This document shows, one piece after another, positions 1 through 5,827 of a stretch of 7,941 nt of DNA. This stretch comes from Kiritimatiellia bacterium (GTDB taxonomy: Bacteria; Verrucomicrobiota; Kiritimatiellia; RFP12; DVOR01). Where the stretch lies: NCBI GenBank assembly GCA_017457555.1, contig JAFTHG010000175.1:1-7941 (forward strand). The letters are read 5' to 3'. The stretch's first letter is position 1. Every line of letters begins with the position of its first letter. The translations under genes were made by a program, and so were the position numbers. The notes under the pieces are model-generated. The model was not told the DNA's origin. It made no database searches and worked only from the letters and a program-made list of their open reading frames with translations.

Positions 1-8
1 ATGGTAAA

Positions 9-345
9 TTTTTACTGCAATTAAAATGTGTTTTTATTCGTTAAATGATTTATAACGAACAAACTGAATAGTCTATTTTTTATGCTCTTTGAAAATATCT
101 TGAATATTAAACAATTCATAGTAGAGAACTGAATGATTGATTTTTACTGCAATTAAAAAGTATTTTTAGCCATTAAATGATTTATAACAACAAACAGAAT
201 AGTCTATTTTTTACGCTCTTTGAAAGTATCTTGAATATTAAACAATTCATAGTAGAGAACTGAATGATTGATTTTTACTGCAATTAAAATGTGTTTTTTG
301 CATTGAATTATTTAGAAATGGTAACAGAATGGCAGATTTTATGAG
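9..345. repeat. Tandem 131-132 bp AT-rich repeats upstream of dnaA
   Basis: Two complete units, 9-140 (132 bp) and 141-271 (131 bp), differ at about eight bases and one indel (by eye), and their last 60 bases are almost identical. A third unit starts at 272, matches for about 27 bases and then decays towards 345. All units open with TTTTTACTGCAATTAAAA. The first eight bases of the window partly match a unit end, so the array may continue to the left. Each full unit contains short inverted repeats, for example AATAG-T-CTATT, and TGAAT/ATTCA arms around ATTAAACA. No open reading frame of interest and no perfect DnaA box lies inside. The role is unknown; iteron-like or AT-rich unwinding DNA are possible given the position beside dnaA. 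Confidence 0.9.
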
Positions 346-573
346 GGGTGTCACCTATTTCTGGTATAGAAAAGCGGCTGATTGAAGCTGATTTTACGGT
401 AGTATTCCATGCTTTTCTCACACAAAGATACGCTTCTTTTCGTCTTCAAAAGATCAAAAAACGCCGTTTTTCCGGAGACTTTTTATTCAAGTTATCAACA
501 TTTTATAATAATAACTTATCAACATATTGTTAATAACTCGTCAAATAGTTTTAATTCTATTCATTTTTCAATG

Positions 574-582
574 TGTTATACT
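574..582 (+). promoter_or_regulatory. Candidate dnaA promoter P1 (extended -10)
   Basis: TG-T-TATACT is a close match to an extended -10 element, with TATACT at 577-582. No convincing -35 is found 16-18 bp upstream, which extended -10 promoters can tolerate. The predicted start is near 589, giving an untranslated leader of about 135 nt that contains DnaA boxes. Confidence 0.5.
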
Positions 583-594
583 TTTTAACGATTG

Positions 595-624
595 TTAATA
601 ACTTATTCATTATTTGTCTATAAT
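595..624 (+). promoter_or_regulatory. Candidate dnaA promoter P2
   Basis: A perfect TATAAT lies at 619-624, with a weak -35 TTAATA (4 of 6) at 595-600 and an 18 bp spacer. The -35 overlaps the DnaA box at 593-601. The predicted start is near 631, about 93 nt before dnaA. Confidence 0.4.
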
Positions 625-723
625 GAAGTGTAGACAGCGGCTTTTTTTGGTGTCATAATAGTGGTGTTTTCAAAGTTATGAACAGGATTTGAACAAGGTT
701 TCAATAGGATTGCGTGGTAGAAG

Positions 724-2148
724 ATGCCGTTAACAGATCAATTTACAGCTGAAACGCTGTGGCAAAATATTCTTGATTATCTCACCAGTCAGCTCTCTGA
801 ACTGACGGTTATGACGCATATTGGTACGAAAAGCAAAGGGGTTGCCTTAACCGATGATACCTTGACGGTTGAGCTGTACGAAGACAAAGACGAAAATGAG
901 CTTCAGCAGAAATTCGGTTTTTTCATTCGTGCGGGATTAACTTCTCTTTCTGCGCCGCCCCAGATGAAGGTGGTTTTCCGCACCAAACAGCCTGAAAAGG
1001 TCGCGCCAATCCCCTCAGCACCAGTGCAGCAGACAGCGCCAGCAAATGATGGTTCGGAAACGCTGGATCCCTCAATGACCTTTGATTTCTTTGTACAGGG
1101 ACCCAATAACACCTTCCCACTGACGATGGCACGTTATGTTGCCACCAATACAGCCAACCGTGCTGAATCCAAAATTAATGAAGATTTGAACCGTACCAAT
1201 CCGCTCTTCCTGCATGGTCCGACCGGGGTAGGTAAGACCCACCTGATGCACGCCATCGGAAACCTGGCTAAAAAACTCAATCCCAGCCTGGTTGTGCGCT
1301 ATACCACCACCGAAAATCTCCTTAATGAATACGTCAAATCGTGGACAAATGATGTCACCCAAGAAGCCTTCCGCCAGAAGTTTCGCACCGTAGACATCTT
1401 GCTGGTCGATGATATTCAGTTTATGGCCAAAAGAGAAGGCCTTCAAAAAGAATTCTTCAACATCTTTAATGCGCTCAAAGATAATCACCGCCAGATTGTG
1501 ATGACCAGTGACCGCGCGCCAAAAGACGTGCCCGATCTGATGGATCGTCTGGTGAGCCGCTTTGAAAGTGGCCTCTGCGCCGATGTGGATATGCCCGCCT
1601 ACGAAACGCGCCTCAACATCCTCAAAATGAAACTGCGCGCCACACCGGAAGTAGCCCTGAGCGATAGCGTCTTAGACTTCATTGCACAAAAAGTCACCAG
1701 CAGCGTACGAGCACTGGAAGGCGCACTCTCCAGCACCGTCAACTACGCGCGAATGTTCCCCGGCAATAAAGAAGCCGTCACAGTCGAAGTCCTCGAAAAA
1801 AGCATTTTGAAAAACTTCATTGCCGAAGAAGACTCCATCATCAAACTCTCCTGCAATGACATTCAAAAAGCTGTTTGCTCCTACTACAACATCTCCATTC
1901 AGGATATCAACAGCAAAAGCCGCGAACAGCACATCGCCATCGCCCGACAAGTCGCCATCTTCCTCTGCCGCAAACTGACCGATTGCTCCGCCACAGAACT
2001 GGGACACGTCTTCAACCGCACCCACGCGACCGTGCTCTACGCCTGCAACACCGTCTATGCCCTCTTCAAGGAAAACGACTCCAAAACGGTCATTGCCCTC
2101 AAAACCATCGCTTCCAAACTCGGTCGCACCATCTCCGACCTGAGCTAA
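724..2148 (+). CDS. dnaA: Chromosomal replication initiator protein DnaA
   Basis: DnaA is the AAA+ ATPase that binds DnaA boxes, opens the origin and helps load the replicative helicase. At 474 residues it is normal length (E. coli 467). Domain I covers about 1-86 with Trp13 in the early helix. A short Pro/Ala/Gln-rich linker (87-113) is domain II. Domain III starts with the LDPSMTFDFFVQG signature (114-126). It carries Walker A GPTGVGKT (165-172), Walker B ILLVDDIQ (225-232), sensor 1 in TSDR (261-264), a likely arginine finger Arg279 in SRFESGL, and sensor 2 Arg329 in RALEGAL. Domain IV (about 374-474) keeps SKSR (397-400), whose Arg400 aligns with E. coli Arg399, and RQ (408-409). The usual FGGRDHTTV loop is instead FNRTHATV (430-437), one residue shorter and without the Asp. 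The ribosome site is weak (AGGA at 706-709). The gene has its own terminator and is not joined to dnaN. Confidence 0.98.
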   Translation: MPLTDQFTAETLWQNILDYLTSQLSELTVMTHIGTKSKGVALTDDTLTVELYEDKDENELQQKFGFFIRAGLTSLSAPPQMKVVFRTKQPEKVAPIPSAPVQQTAPANDGSETLDPSMTFDFFVQGPNNTFPLTMARYVATNTANRAESKINEDLNRTNPLFLHGPTGVGKTHLMHAIGNLAKKLNPSLVVRYTTTENLLNEYVKSWTNDVTQEAFRQKFRTVDILLVDDIQFMAKREGLQKEFFNIFNALKDNHRQIVMTSDRAPKDVPDLMDRLVSRFESGLCADVDMPAYETRLNILKMKLRATPEVALSDSVLDFIAQKVTSSVRALEGALSSTVNYARMFPGNKEAVTVEVLEKSILKNFIAEEDSIIKLSCNDIQKAVCSYYNISIQDINSKSREQHIAIARQVAIFLCRKLTDCSATELGHVFNRTHATVLYACNTVYALFKENDSKTVIALKTIASKLGRTISDLS

Positions 2149-2209
2149 GCACCAAACATCACCCAGTTTTTCCTCCAAAAGCCAAGCGCCCACGGAAAAA
2201 CACATCCCA

Positions 2210-2255
2210 CATCCCGATGCCGTTTCACCCCGAAACCATCGGGATGCGTTTTTTT
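2210..2255 (+). terminator. Rho-independent terminator of dnaA
   Basis: A perfect 10-bp stem CATCCCGATG (2210-2219) / CATCGGGATG (2237-2246) is continued inward by GTTTC/GAAAC (2222-2226 and 2232-2236) with a two-base CC bulge and an ACCCC loop. Seven T follow at 2249-2255. It lies 62 bp past the dnaA stop. Confidence 0.93.
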
Positions 2256-2307
2256 ACACACCCCATCTGCACCGCCATTACGATGACAGGGATAAAAGGG
2301 AGGATAG

Positions 2308-2353
2308 GTAATCCGCCGCCATTACAAGGCTTGAAGCCCACTTTGCTTTTTTT
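2308..2353 (+). terminator. Weak second hairpin with T tract
   Basis: GTAAT (2308-2312) pairs with ATTAC (2321-2325) across CCGCCGCC. It is followed by GGCT-TGA-AGCC (2328-2338) and seven T at 2347-2353. The stems are short, so this may be a backup terminator or chance. The rest of 2256-2449 shows no gene. Confidence 0.25.
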
Positions 2354-2449
2354 ACCAGTCACACTTACATATGGCTTCACACAGGCTCGTCACCTTTCTG
2401 CCGCCACTTCAGGGTCTGAGCTGTTTGAAACTACGCTGGCAGTGATTTT

Positions 2450-2534
2450 CAATTTCGCTGAAATTGCCACCTGTCTTTCGCTGAAATTGACGGGCAATTT
2501 CGCTGAAACTGCACCCTGTCTTTCGCTGAAATTG
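2450..2534. repeat. Repeat cluster A: four TTTCGCTGAAA units at 22-23 bp pitch
   Basis: The core TTTCGCTGAAA begins at 2453, 2476, 2498 and 2521, a pitch of 23, 22 and 23 bp. Copy 1 is a full palindrome around a GCT loop, CAATTTC-GCT-GAAATTG (2450-2466); the others keep TTTC-GCT-GAAA with variable flanks. Spacers include CCACCTGTC (2467-2475) and the related CACCCTGTC (2512-2520). The same core and pitch recur at 7696-7773. The spacers are too short for CRISPR. The unit is of a size that could bind a protein once every two helical turns. Its function is unknown. Confidence 0.85.
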
Positions 2535-2636
2535 AGTGCAGGTTCTAATCAAACCGTTTCAACATCCCGAAAGAGGCTTCGGTGCCTGGGGCTTCTTTTG
2601 AAAAATCATTTTGCTGCTTCTTTTTTGGCCTTAAGC

Positions 2637-2721
2637 GATCTCTTTTTCTAAAATAAAGCGTTGAAAAAAGAGTAAAAAACCGTATTTTTTGGCCTCTTTA
2701 CCCCCTTTTTTTACTCTTTTT
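2637..2721. other. Candidate DNA-unwinding element with a 15-bp inverted repeat
   Basis: GATCTCTTTTTCT at 2637-2649 matches 10 of the 11 fixed positions of the E. coli oriC 13-mer GATCTNTTNTTTT. It is followed by an A/T-rich tract with a perfect inverted repeat: AAAAAGAGTAAAAAA (2665-2679) and its complement at 2707-2721, 27 bases apart. DnaA boxes begin 40 bp further on, the same order of parts as in E. coli oriC. No clear DnaA-trio run was seen. The 13-mer match may be chance in such a T-rich tract. Confidence 0.35.
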
Positions 2722-2850
2722 GACCCAAAAATACCTACTTTTCCAAACCAATCGGTCAAGTTATCGACAAATTGTTAATAACTTGTCAATAAGTGTTTAG
2801 TAACCTTTCAAAAAAATGGACGTAAGAGGTTCGTTTTCTTAAACTGAAAC

Positions 2851-2864
2851 ATTGAAATATCAAT
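2851..2864. repeat. Near-palindrome ATTGAAATATCAAT
   Basis: It differs in one base from the perfect 14-base palindrome at 4948-4961, and both copies are followed by G. One copy lies in each of the two DnaA-box regions that flank dnaN. A dimeric-regulator site is possible. Confidence 0.5.
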
Positions 2865-2895
2865 GAGTTATGCAAGGTGAAAAGTGTGATACATC

Positions 2896-2930
2896 TAAAA
2901 TAAGTCTTTCTATTTCAATAACTTATTTTA
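2896..2930. repeat. 10-bp inverted repeat inside box cluster 2
   Basis: TAAAATAAGT (2896-2905) and its exact complement ACTTATTTTA (2921-2930) are separated by 15 bases. There is no following T tract to make it a clear terminator. It may be a protein site or part of the AT-rich origin DNA. Confidence 0.45.
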
Positions 2931-3333
2931 CAAACAGCGACTTTTTCCCTTAAAATGGCATTTTGTGGTCAAAACTTTTCAACAATGCCCTTTTCTTCAG
3001 GATGTTAATAGCCTAAATTGTTAATAACTTGAATAAAAAAGCATCATAATTTGTCAAAAAAGTAGGAGTTATTAACAGATCCATGCCTCTTTTCTGAGTT
3101 TTTTAACAGGATGTTGTGAGTTTTTTGAATTTCATCATCGCTTTTTCAACAGCAAAATCTGTCATAACTCACGGAAAAATCAATCACATCGCAGAGTTAT
3201 TTGAGTTATCAACAGCACTATATCTATTCTTTTCATATTTATTTACCGGGTGTTGATAATAAAAAGTCGGCTTATGGCTGTTTGGCATTTAGGCAAGCTT
3301 CATTAAGTGAATCGCTCAGCTGCGCTGCTGCTA

Positions 3334-3350
3334 ATCTTGCAGAGCAAGAT
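3334..3350. repeat. 7-bp hairpin ATCTTGC-AGA-GCAAGAT upstream of dnaN
   Basis: A perfect inverted repeat with a three-base centre lies in the G-rich 3260-3490 segment. It is not followed by T, so it is not a simple terminator. It sits about 145 bp before the dnaN -10 element and could be an operator. Confidence 0.35.
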
Positions 3351-3492
3351 GGGTAAGGGTGGCGTTTTGAATGGGAATAGCTGCAGTGCGATGTTCATCT
3401 GAATGACAGATTGAGGCTTTTGCGAGGTAATGCTTTTCAGATAGGGGAATCTTGAAATTCAATGGATGAATGGAGCGCATTGGAGTGTTTTT

Positions 3493-3501
3493 TGATATAC
3501 T
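3493..3501 (+). promoter_or_regulatory. dnaN promoter (extended -10)
   Basis: TG-A-TATACT is an extended -10 with TATACT at 3496-3501. No -35 match is seen at 16-18 bp. The predicted start near 3508 leaves a leader of about 26 nt. With the dnaA terminator upstream, it implies dnaN is transcribed by itself. Confidence 0.6.
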
Positions 3502-3516
3502 ACACGTATTCTTTTT

Positions 3517-3522
3517 AAGGAG
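3517..3522 (+). promoter_or_regulatory. Ribosome binding site AAGGAG of dnaN
   Basis: A strong Shine-Dalgarno sequence stands 11 nt before the ATG at 3534. In-frame GTG (3522) and ATG (3525) overlap or nearly abut it, so they are unlikely starts. This supports MKFTV as the N-terminus. Confidence 0.75.
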
Positions 3523-3533
3523 TGATGAGATCC

Positions 3534-4646
3534 ATGAAGTTTACCGTTATCCGCAGTCGTTTTCTTGAGCTGTTGGCCACTGTGCAGAGCGTTGTGCCCA
3601 ATAAGCCGTCGTTGCAAATTATTTCCAATGCAATGTTTGAAGCCTTTGAAGACGGTTCGATTACCTTGACGGCAACGGACCTGGATCTCTCGGTGCGGTC
3701 GACGTTGAGCACTGATGTGAAGGTGGATCAGCCCGGCAGCACCACGCTTCCGGTACGCAAGATTGTGGAAATTCTGCGTATGGCGCCGGAGGGTGAAGTC
3801 AGCTTTGATATTGGTGACGATGATACCGCGCGTATCATCACGCCTGCTGCCAAGTATCGCGTGATCGGTATGAAGACGCATCAGTTCCCGGTGATTAAGG
3901 AACCCGATGACACTGCGCGCACCTTTACGATTGATCGCGCCATTTTCCGCGAAATGCTCCGCAAGACTTCTTACGCTGCCAGCACCGATGAAACGCGCCG
4001 TGTGCTGACAGGTGTCTGCTTGCGCTTCCGCGATAACAAGCTGACGATGGTCGCTACTGATGGTAAGCGCCTCTCTTTGGTGGAGCAGGAAATTGAATTC
4101 CCGGCGGAAAGTGCCTGTGAAATGATTCTCCCGCCCAAGGCTGTTGCCGAACTCTCCCGTTTGCTCGGTGGGGAAGGGGCAATGCAGATTATCGGTCAGC
4201 CCGGCCAGATCCTCTTTGATTGCGGCAACTTCCGCTTTTACAGCAAGCTCATTGAAGGCGTTTACGTTTCCTATGAAGCCGTCATCCCCACCTCCTGTGA
4301 CGAACGCGTCACCGTGAATCGCAACGAGCTCATCTCCTCCATTCAGCGTGTGGCCATCATGTCCAATGACAAAGCCCACGCCGTGCGCCTGGCCTTCTCG
4401 GACGGTTCGCTCACCCTCTCTGCCAATAACACCGAAGCTGGCGAAGCAAGTGATGTACTGCCCATCAAATATGCAGGCCGTGCCCTGAGCGCAAACTACA
4501 ATCCCACCTACATCATGGATTGTATCCGCAATCTCGATACGGAAGAAATCACCTTTGAACTCAATGAAGGCACCGGCCCGGCCGTCTTAAAGAGCGCAGG
4601 CGTTCCCTTCCTCAGTGTGGTGATGCCGCTGCGCATTCCAGTCTAA
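3534..4646 (+). CDS. dnaN: DNA polymerase III beta subunit (sliding clamp)
   Basis: DnaN forms the ring-shaped dimer that tethers DNA polymerase III and other repair and replication proteins to DNA. The 370-residue product is close to the family length (E. coli 366) and should fold as three clamp domains. It opens with MKFTV, as most clamps do. The protein-binding cleft is recognisable: ATDGKRLS (174-181), matching the ATDGHRL motif, and a C-terminal MPLR (364-367), close to E. coli MPMRL, here followed by IPV. The start at 3534 is chosen because a strong AAGGAG lies 11 nt upstream and the family begins at this Met; the reading frame is open a few codons further. It has its own extended -10 promoter and a strong terminator, so it is monocistronic, 1.39 kb from dnaA. 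Coding-strand composition drifts from balanced G and C at the 5' end to clearly C-rich at the 3' end. Confidence 0.98.
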   Translation: MKFTVIRSRFLELLATVQSVVPNKPSLQIISNAMFEAFEDGSITLTATDLDLSVRSTLSTDVKVDQPGSTTLPVRKIVEILRMAPEGEVSFDIGDDDTARIITPAAKYRVIGMKTHQFPVIKEPDDTARTFTIDRAIFREMLRKTSYAASTDETRRVLTGVCLRFRDNKLTMVATDGKRLSLVEQEIEFPAESACEMILPPKAVAELSRLLGGEGAMQIIGQPGQILFDCGNFRFYSKLIEGVYVSYEAVIPTSCDERVTVNRNELISSIQRVAIMSNDKAHAVRLAFSDGSLTLSANNTEAGEASDVLPIKYAGRALSANYNPTYIMDCIRNLDTEEITFELNEGTGPAVLKSAGVPFLSVVMPLRIPV

Positions 4647-4649
4647 TTT

Positions 4650-4672
4650 CTCATGTTACAGCATGACATGAG
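4650..4672 (+). repeat. Hairpin directly after the dnaN stop
   Basis: CTCATGT (4650-4656) pairs with ACATGAG (4666-4672) around a nine-base loop, only 3 bp past the stop codon and 8 bp before the terminator stem. It may protect the dnaN mRNA end; that is inference. Confidence 0.5.
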
Positions 4673-4680
4673 TGCCTCTT

Positions 4681-4715
4681 GGGCGTAAGAGAGCATCTTA
4701 CGCCCGTTTTTTTTT
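4681..4715 (+). terminator. Rho-independent terminator of dnaN
   Basis: A perfect 10-bp stem GGGCGTAAGA (4681-4690) / TCTTACGCCC (4696-4705) with loop GAGCA is followed by G and nine T (4707-4715). This is a textbook strong terminator. Confidence 0.95.
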
Positions 4716-4817
4716 CAGCCAATTCCTCTTAAACAGGTGCCATTACCGCAGCGCAGATCCGCTGACGCCGTGGCGCAGAAGCACCCTTTTATGTTCATAA
4801 CCTGCCCGTCAAACACC

Positions 4818-5106
4818 TTATGAACAACCTTATCAACAATTAACAGTCAAAAGCAATTCTCCTGAAAAATGTTGATAACTCCTGTTAATAACGTGCTGAT
4901 AAACCCTGTAATTAAAAGGTTATCAACACCTTTTTAACAGTGAAAAGATTGATATATCAATGGCTTTTGATGTTCTTTACAATTTATCAACAACTGTTAA
5001 TAATTTGATTATAAAAATGTTTACAAAATGTTAATAAAACACATTCATATCAAGTTATTAACGTTATCAACAGAGTTATCAACAATTGTTAATAAATTGT
5101 TAATAC
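4818..5106. promoter_or_regulatory. DnaA-box cluster 3, densest array, candidate oriC
   Basis: Perfect TTATCAACA lies at 4830, 4920, 4984, 5064 and 5076 (plus strand) and 4870 (inverted). Inverted TTATTAACA lies at 4883, 4995, 5029 and 5087. One-mismatch forms are at 4818, 4894, 4931, 5055 and 5098. That makes 15 boxes in 289 bp. Neighbouring starts are mostly 11-13 bp apart: 4818/4830, 4870/4883/4894, 4920/4931, 4984/4995, and 5055/5064/5076/5087/5098. The last five sit immediately before the predicted XRE promoter. The stretch 4716-4817 shows no feature I can support. Confidence 0.78.
4948..4961. repeat. Perfect 14-base palindrome ATTGATATATCAAT
   Basis: The sequence equals its own reverse complement and lies between DnaA boxes at 4931 and 4984. 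A one-base variant occurs at 2851-2864. It may be the site of a dimeric DNA-binding protein; the nearby XRE protein is one candidate, by inference only. Confidence 0.55.
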
Positions 5107-5113
5107 ATTTCCC

Positions 5114-5143
5114 TTGAAAAAGGGAGCAGGATTGCGTTATTCT
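5114..5143 (+). promoter_or_regulatory. Candidate promoter of the XRE gene
   Basis: TTGAAA (5114-5119, 5 of 6) and TATTCT (5138-5143, 4 of 6) are 18 bp apart. Transcription would begin near 5150, just before the ATG at 5153, giving an almost leaderless message. The -35 starts eight bases after the last DnaA box. Confidence 0.4.
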
Positions 5144-5152
5144 AATGTCCGA

Positions 5153-5677
5153 ATGAAAACCTTGGGTGAACAAATTAAAACAGCGCGTTTACAGCGTCAC
5201 CTCAGCCAAAGTGCGTTAGCACGGCAGGTGGGGTGTAAACAATCGGCCCTCTCGATGTTTGAAGGGGGAAGGTCCACTGCGCTCAGTGCTCAGGTTATCG
5301 GTAAAATCTGTGATACGTTAGGTTTACTGCCGCCCACTGCTGCCGAACTCTCCGCAGAAGATGAAACCCTGCGGAATCGTTTGCAGCACGGCGAAAGGGT
5401 CTTTTGCCCTAATCCTCAATGTCCCTGTAATCTGCCGATGACCCTCGGCAATCGCGTGATTCTGGTGCCAAAAGCCCACCATGCGACAACTGGCGAAATT
5501 CACTGCGGCTGGTGCGGTGAAGTGTTGGAGCGCCGTTGTCCGGAATGTGGAGCGGCTATCAATCCGGGTGCCTTCTGTGCACAATGCGGATCAGCCTATC
5601 TGGCAGATGTTCCGGAAACAGCAGATCCACGCCGCGTGGCACAAAGTGAGCGCATTTTAGCCTGGAGCGAGGCCTGA
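5153..5677 (+). CDS. XRE-family helix-turn-helix protein with C-terminal zinc-binding region
   Basis: A 174-residue predicted DNA-binding protein. Residues 4-58 form an XRE/Cro-type helix-turn-helix: LGEQIKTARLQRHLSQSALARQVGCKQ, then SALSMFEGGRS as the recognition part. After a linker come two likely zinc sites: Cys85, Cys90 or Cys92 with Cys118 and Cys121 (FCPNPQCPC and CGWC), then Cys129, Cys132, Cys142 and Cys145 (CPEC and CAQC), resembling a double zinc ribbon. The ATG at 5153 is preferred because the XRE domain starts there and a promoter points to a start near 5150. In-frame TTG codons at 5132 (with GGGAG at 5122-5126) and 5114 are alternatives. No signal peptide or membrane segment is seen. 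It follows a phased DnaA-box array, so DnaA control is plausible. No convincing terminator separates it from the next gene. I know no exact homologue by name; the target is unknown. Confidence 0.85.
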   Translation: MKTLGEQIKTARLQRHLSQSALARQVGCKQSALSMFEGGRSTALSAQVIGKICDTLGLLPPTAAELSAEDETLRNRLQHGERVFCPNPQCPCNLPMTLGNRVILVPKAHHATTGEIHCGWCGEVLERRCPECGAAINPGAFCAQCGSAYLADVPETADPRRVAQSERILAWSEA

Positions 5678-5758
5678 TCTTCAGGTAAGCACAGCACCCA
5701 CTGCGGTTAACCCACGATTTTCATTCATCCCCTCTTTGCGGAAAACCTCACGTCTTCC

Positions 5759-5787
5759 GTGAAAGGTGTTAGCGGTATTCTTATACA
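5759..5787 (+). promoter_or_regulatory. Candidate promoter of the two-gene operon
   Basis: GTGAAA (5759-5764, 4 of 6) and TATACA (5782-5787, 5 of 6) are separated by 17 bp. A start near 5794 leaves a leader of about 34 nt before the ATG at 5828. The site overlaps an alternative upstream GTG start, which argues against that start. Confidence 0.4.
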
Positions 5788-5827
5788 TTACTGGTCACAT
5801 GAAACACACAAACGAAAGAAGTCTGTT

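Larger units (their letters stand above)
492..684. promoter_or_regulatory. DnaA-box cluster 1, upstream of and within the dnaA promoter region
   Basis: Perfect TTATCAACA stands at 492-500 and 516-524. The variant TTATTAACA lies on the minus strand (TGTTAATAA on the plus strand) at 528-536 and 593-601. A one-mismatch TTATGAACA sits at 676-684. The first three are phased 24 and 12 bp apart. The 593-601 box begins eleven bases after the -10 element at 577-582, where bound DnaA would block transcription, so autoregulation of dnaA is the natural inference. The stretch 346-491 shows nothing I can support as a gene. Confidence 0.75.
2761..3259. promoter_or_regulatory. DnaA-box cluster 2 in the dnaA-dnaN gap, candidate oriC
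   Basis: Perfect TTATCAACA occurs at 3206-3214 and, inverted, at 3251-3259. Perfect TTATTAACA occurs at 3069-3077 and, inverted, at 2773-2781 and 3019-3027. One-mismatch forms include TTATCGACA (2761-2769), TTATTGACA (inverted, 2784-2792), TTTTCAACA (2976-2984 and 3143-3151), TGTTAATAG (3003-3011) and TTTTTAACA (3100-3108). The triplet at 2761, 2773 and 2784 is phased at 12 and 11 bp. GC skew changes from C-rich before to G-rich after this region. No gene is present on either strand. Confidence 0.7.

Noticed and set aside
348..533. 61-codon reading frame with GTG start before dnaA
   Set aside because: Low-complexity product, no good ribosome site, and its end overlaps three DnaA boxes.
1584..1592. 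TGTGGATAT, nearly a canonical inverted DnaA box
   Set aside because: A single one-mismatch site inside the dnaA coding region, isolated from the clusters and explained by codons.
2450..2534. CRISPR array
   Set aside because: Repeat cores of about 11-17 bp with spacers under 12 bp, and spacers that are related to each other; no cas genes.
2570..2600. Hairpin around GGCTTCGGTGCC followed by TTCTTTT
   Set aside because: The AGGC/GCCT stem is only 4 bp and an interrupting GGGGC separates it from the T tract; not convincing as a terminator.
1875..2651. 258-codon + strand frame overlapping the end of dnaA
   Set aside because: Its first part is out-of-frame dnaA, it runs through the dnaA terminator, and its tail is a translation of repeat cluster A (NFAEIATCLSLKL-like repeats).
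3459..4379. 306-codon minus-strand frame
   Set aside because: It lies opposite dnaN and shows no family features; dnaN is unambiguous.
5678..5758. Terminator after the XRE gene
   Set aside because: Only short imperfect inverted repeats (GGTTAACC, CACG/CGTG) and no T tract were found.
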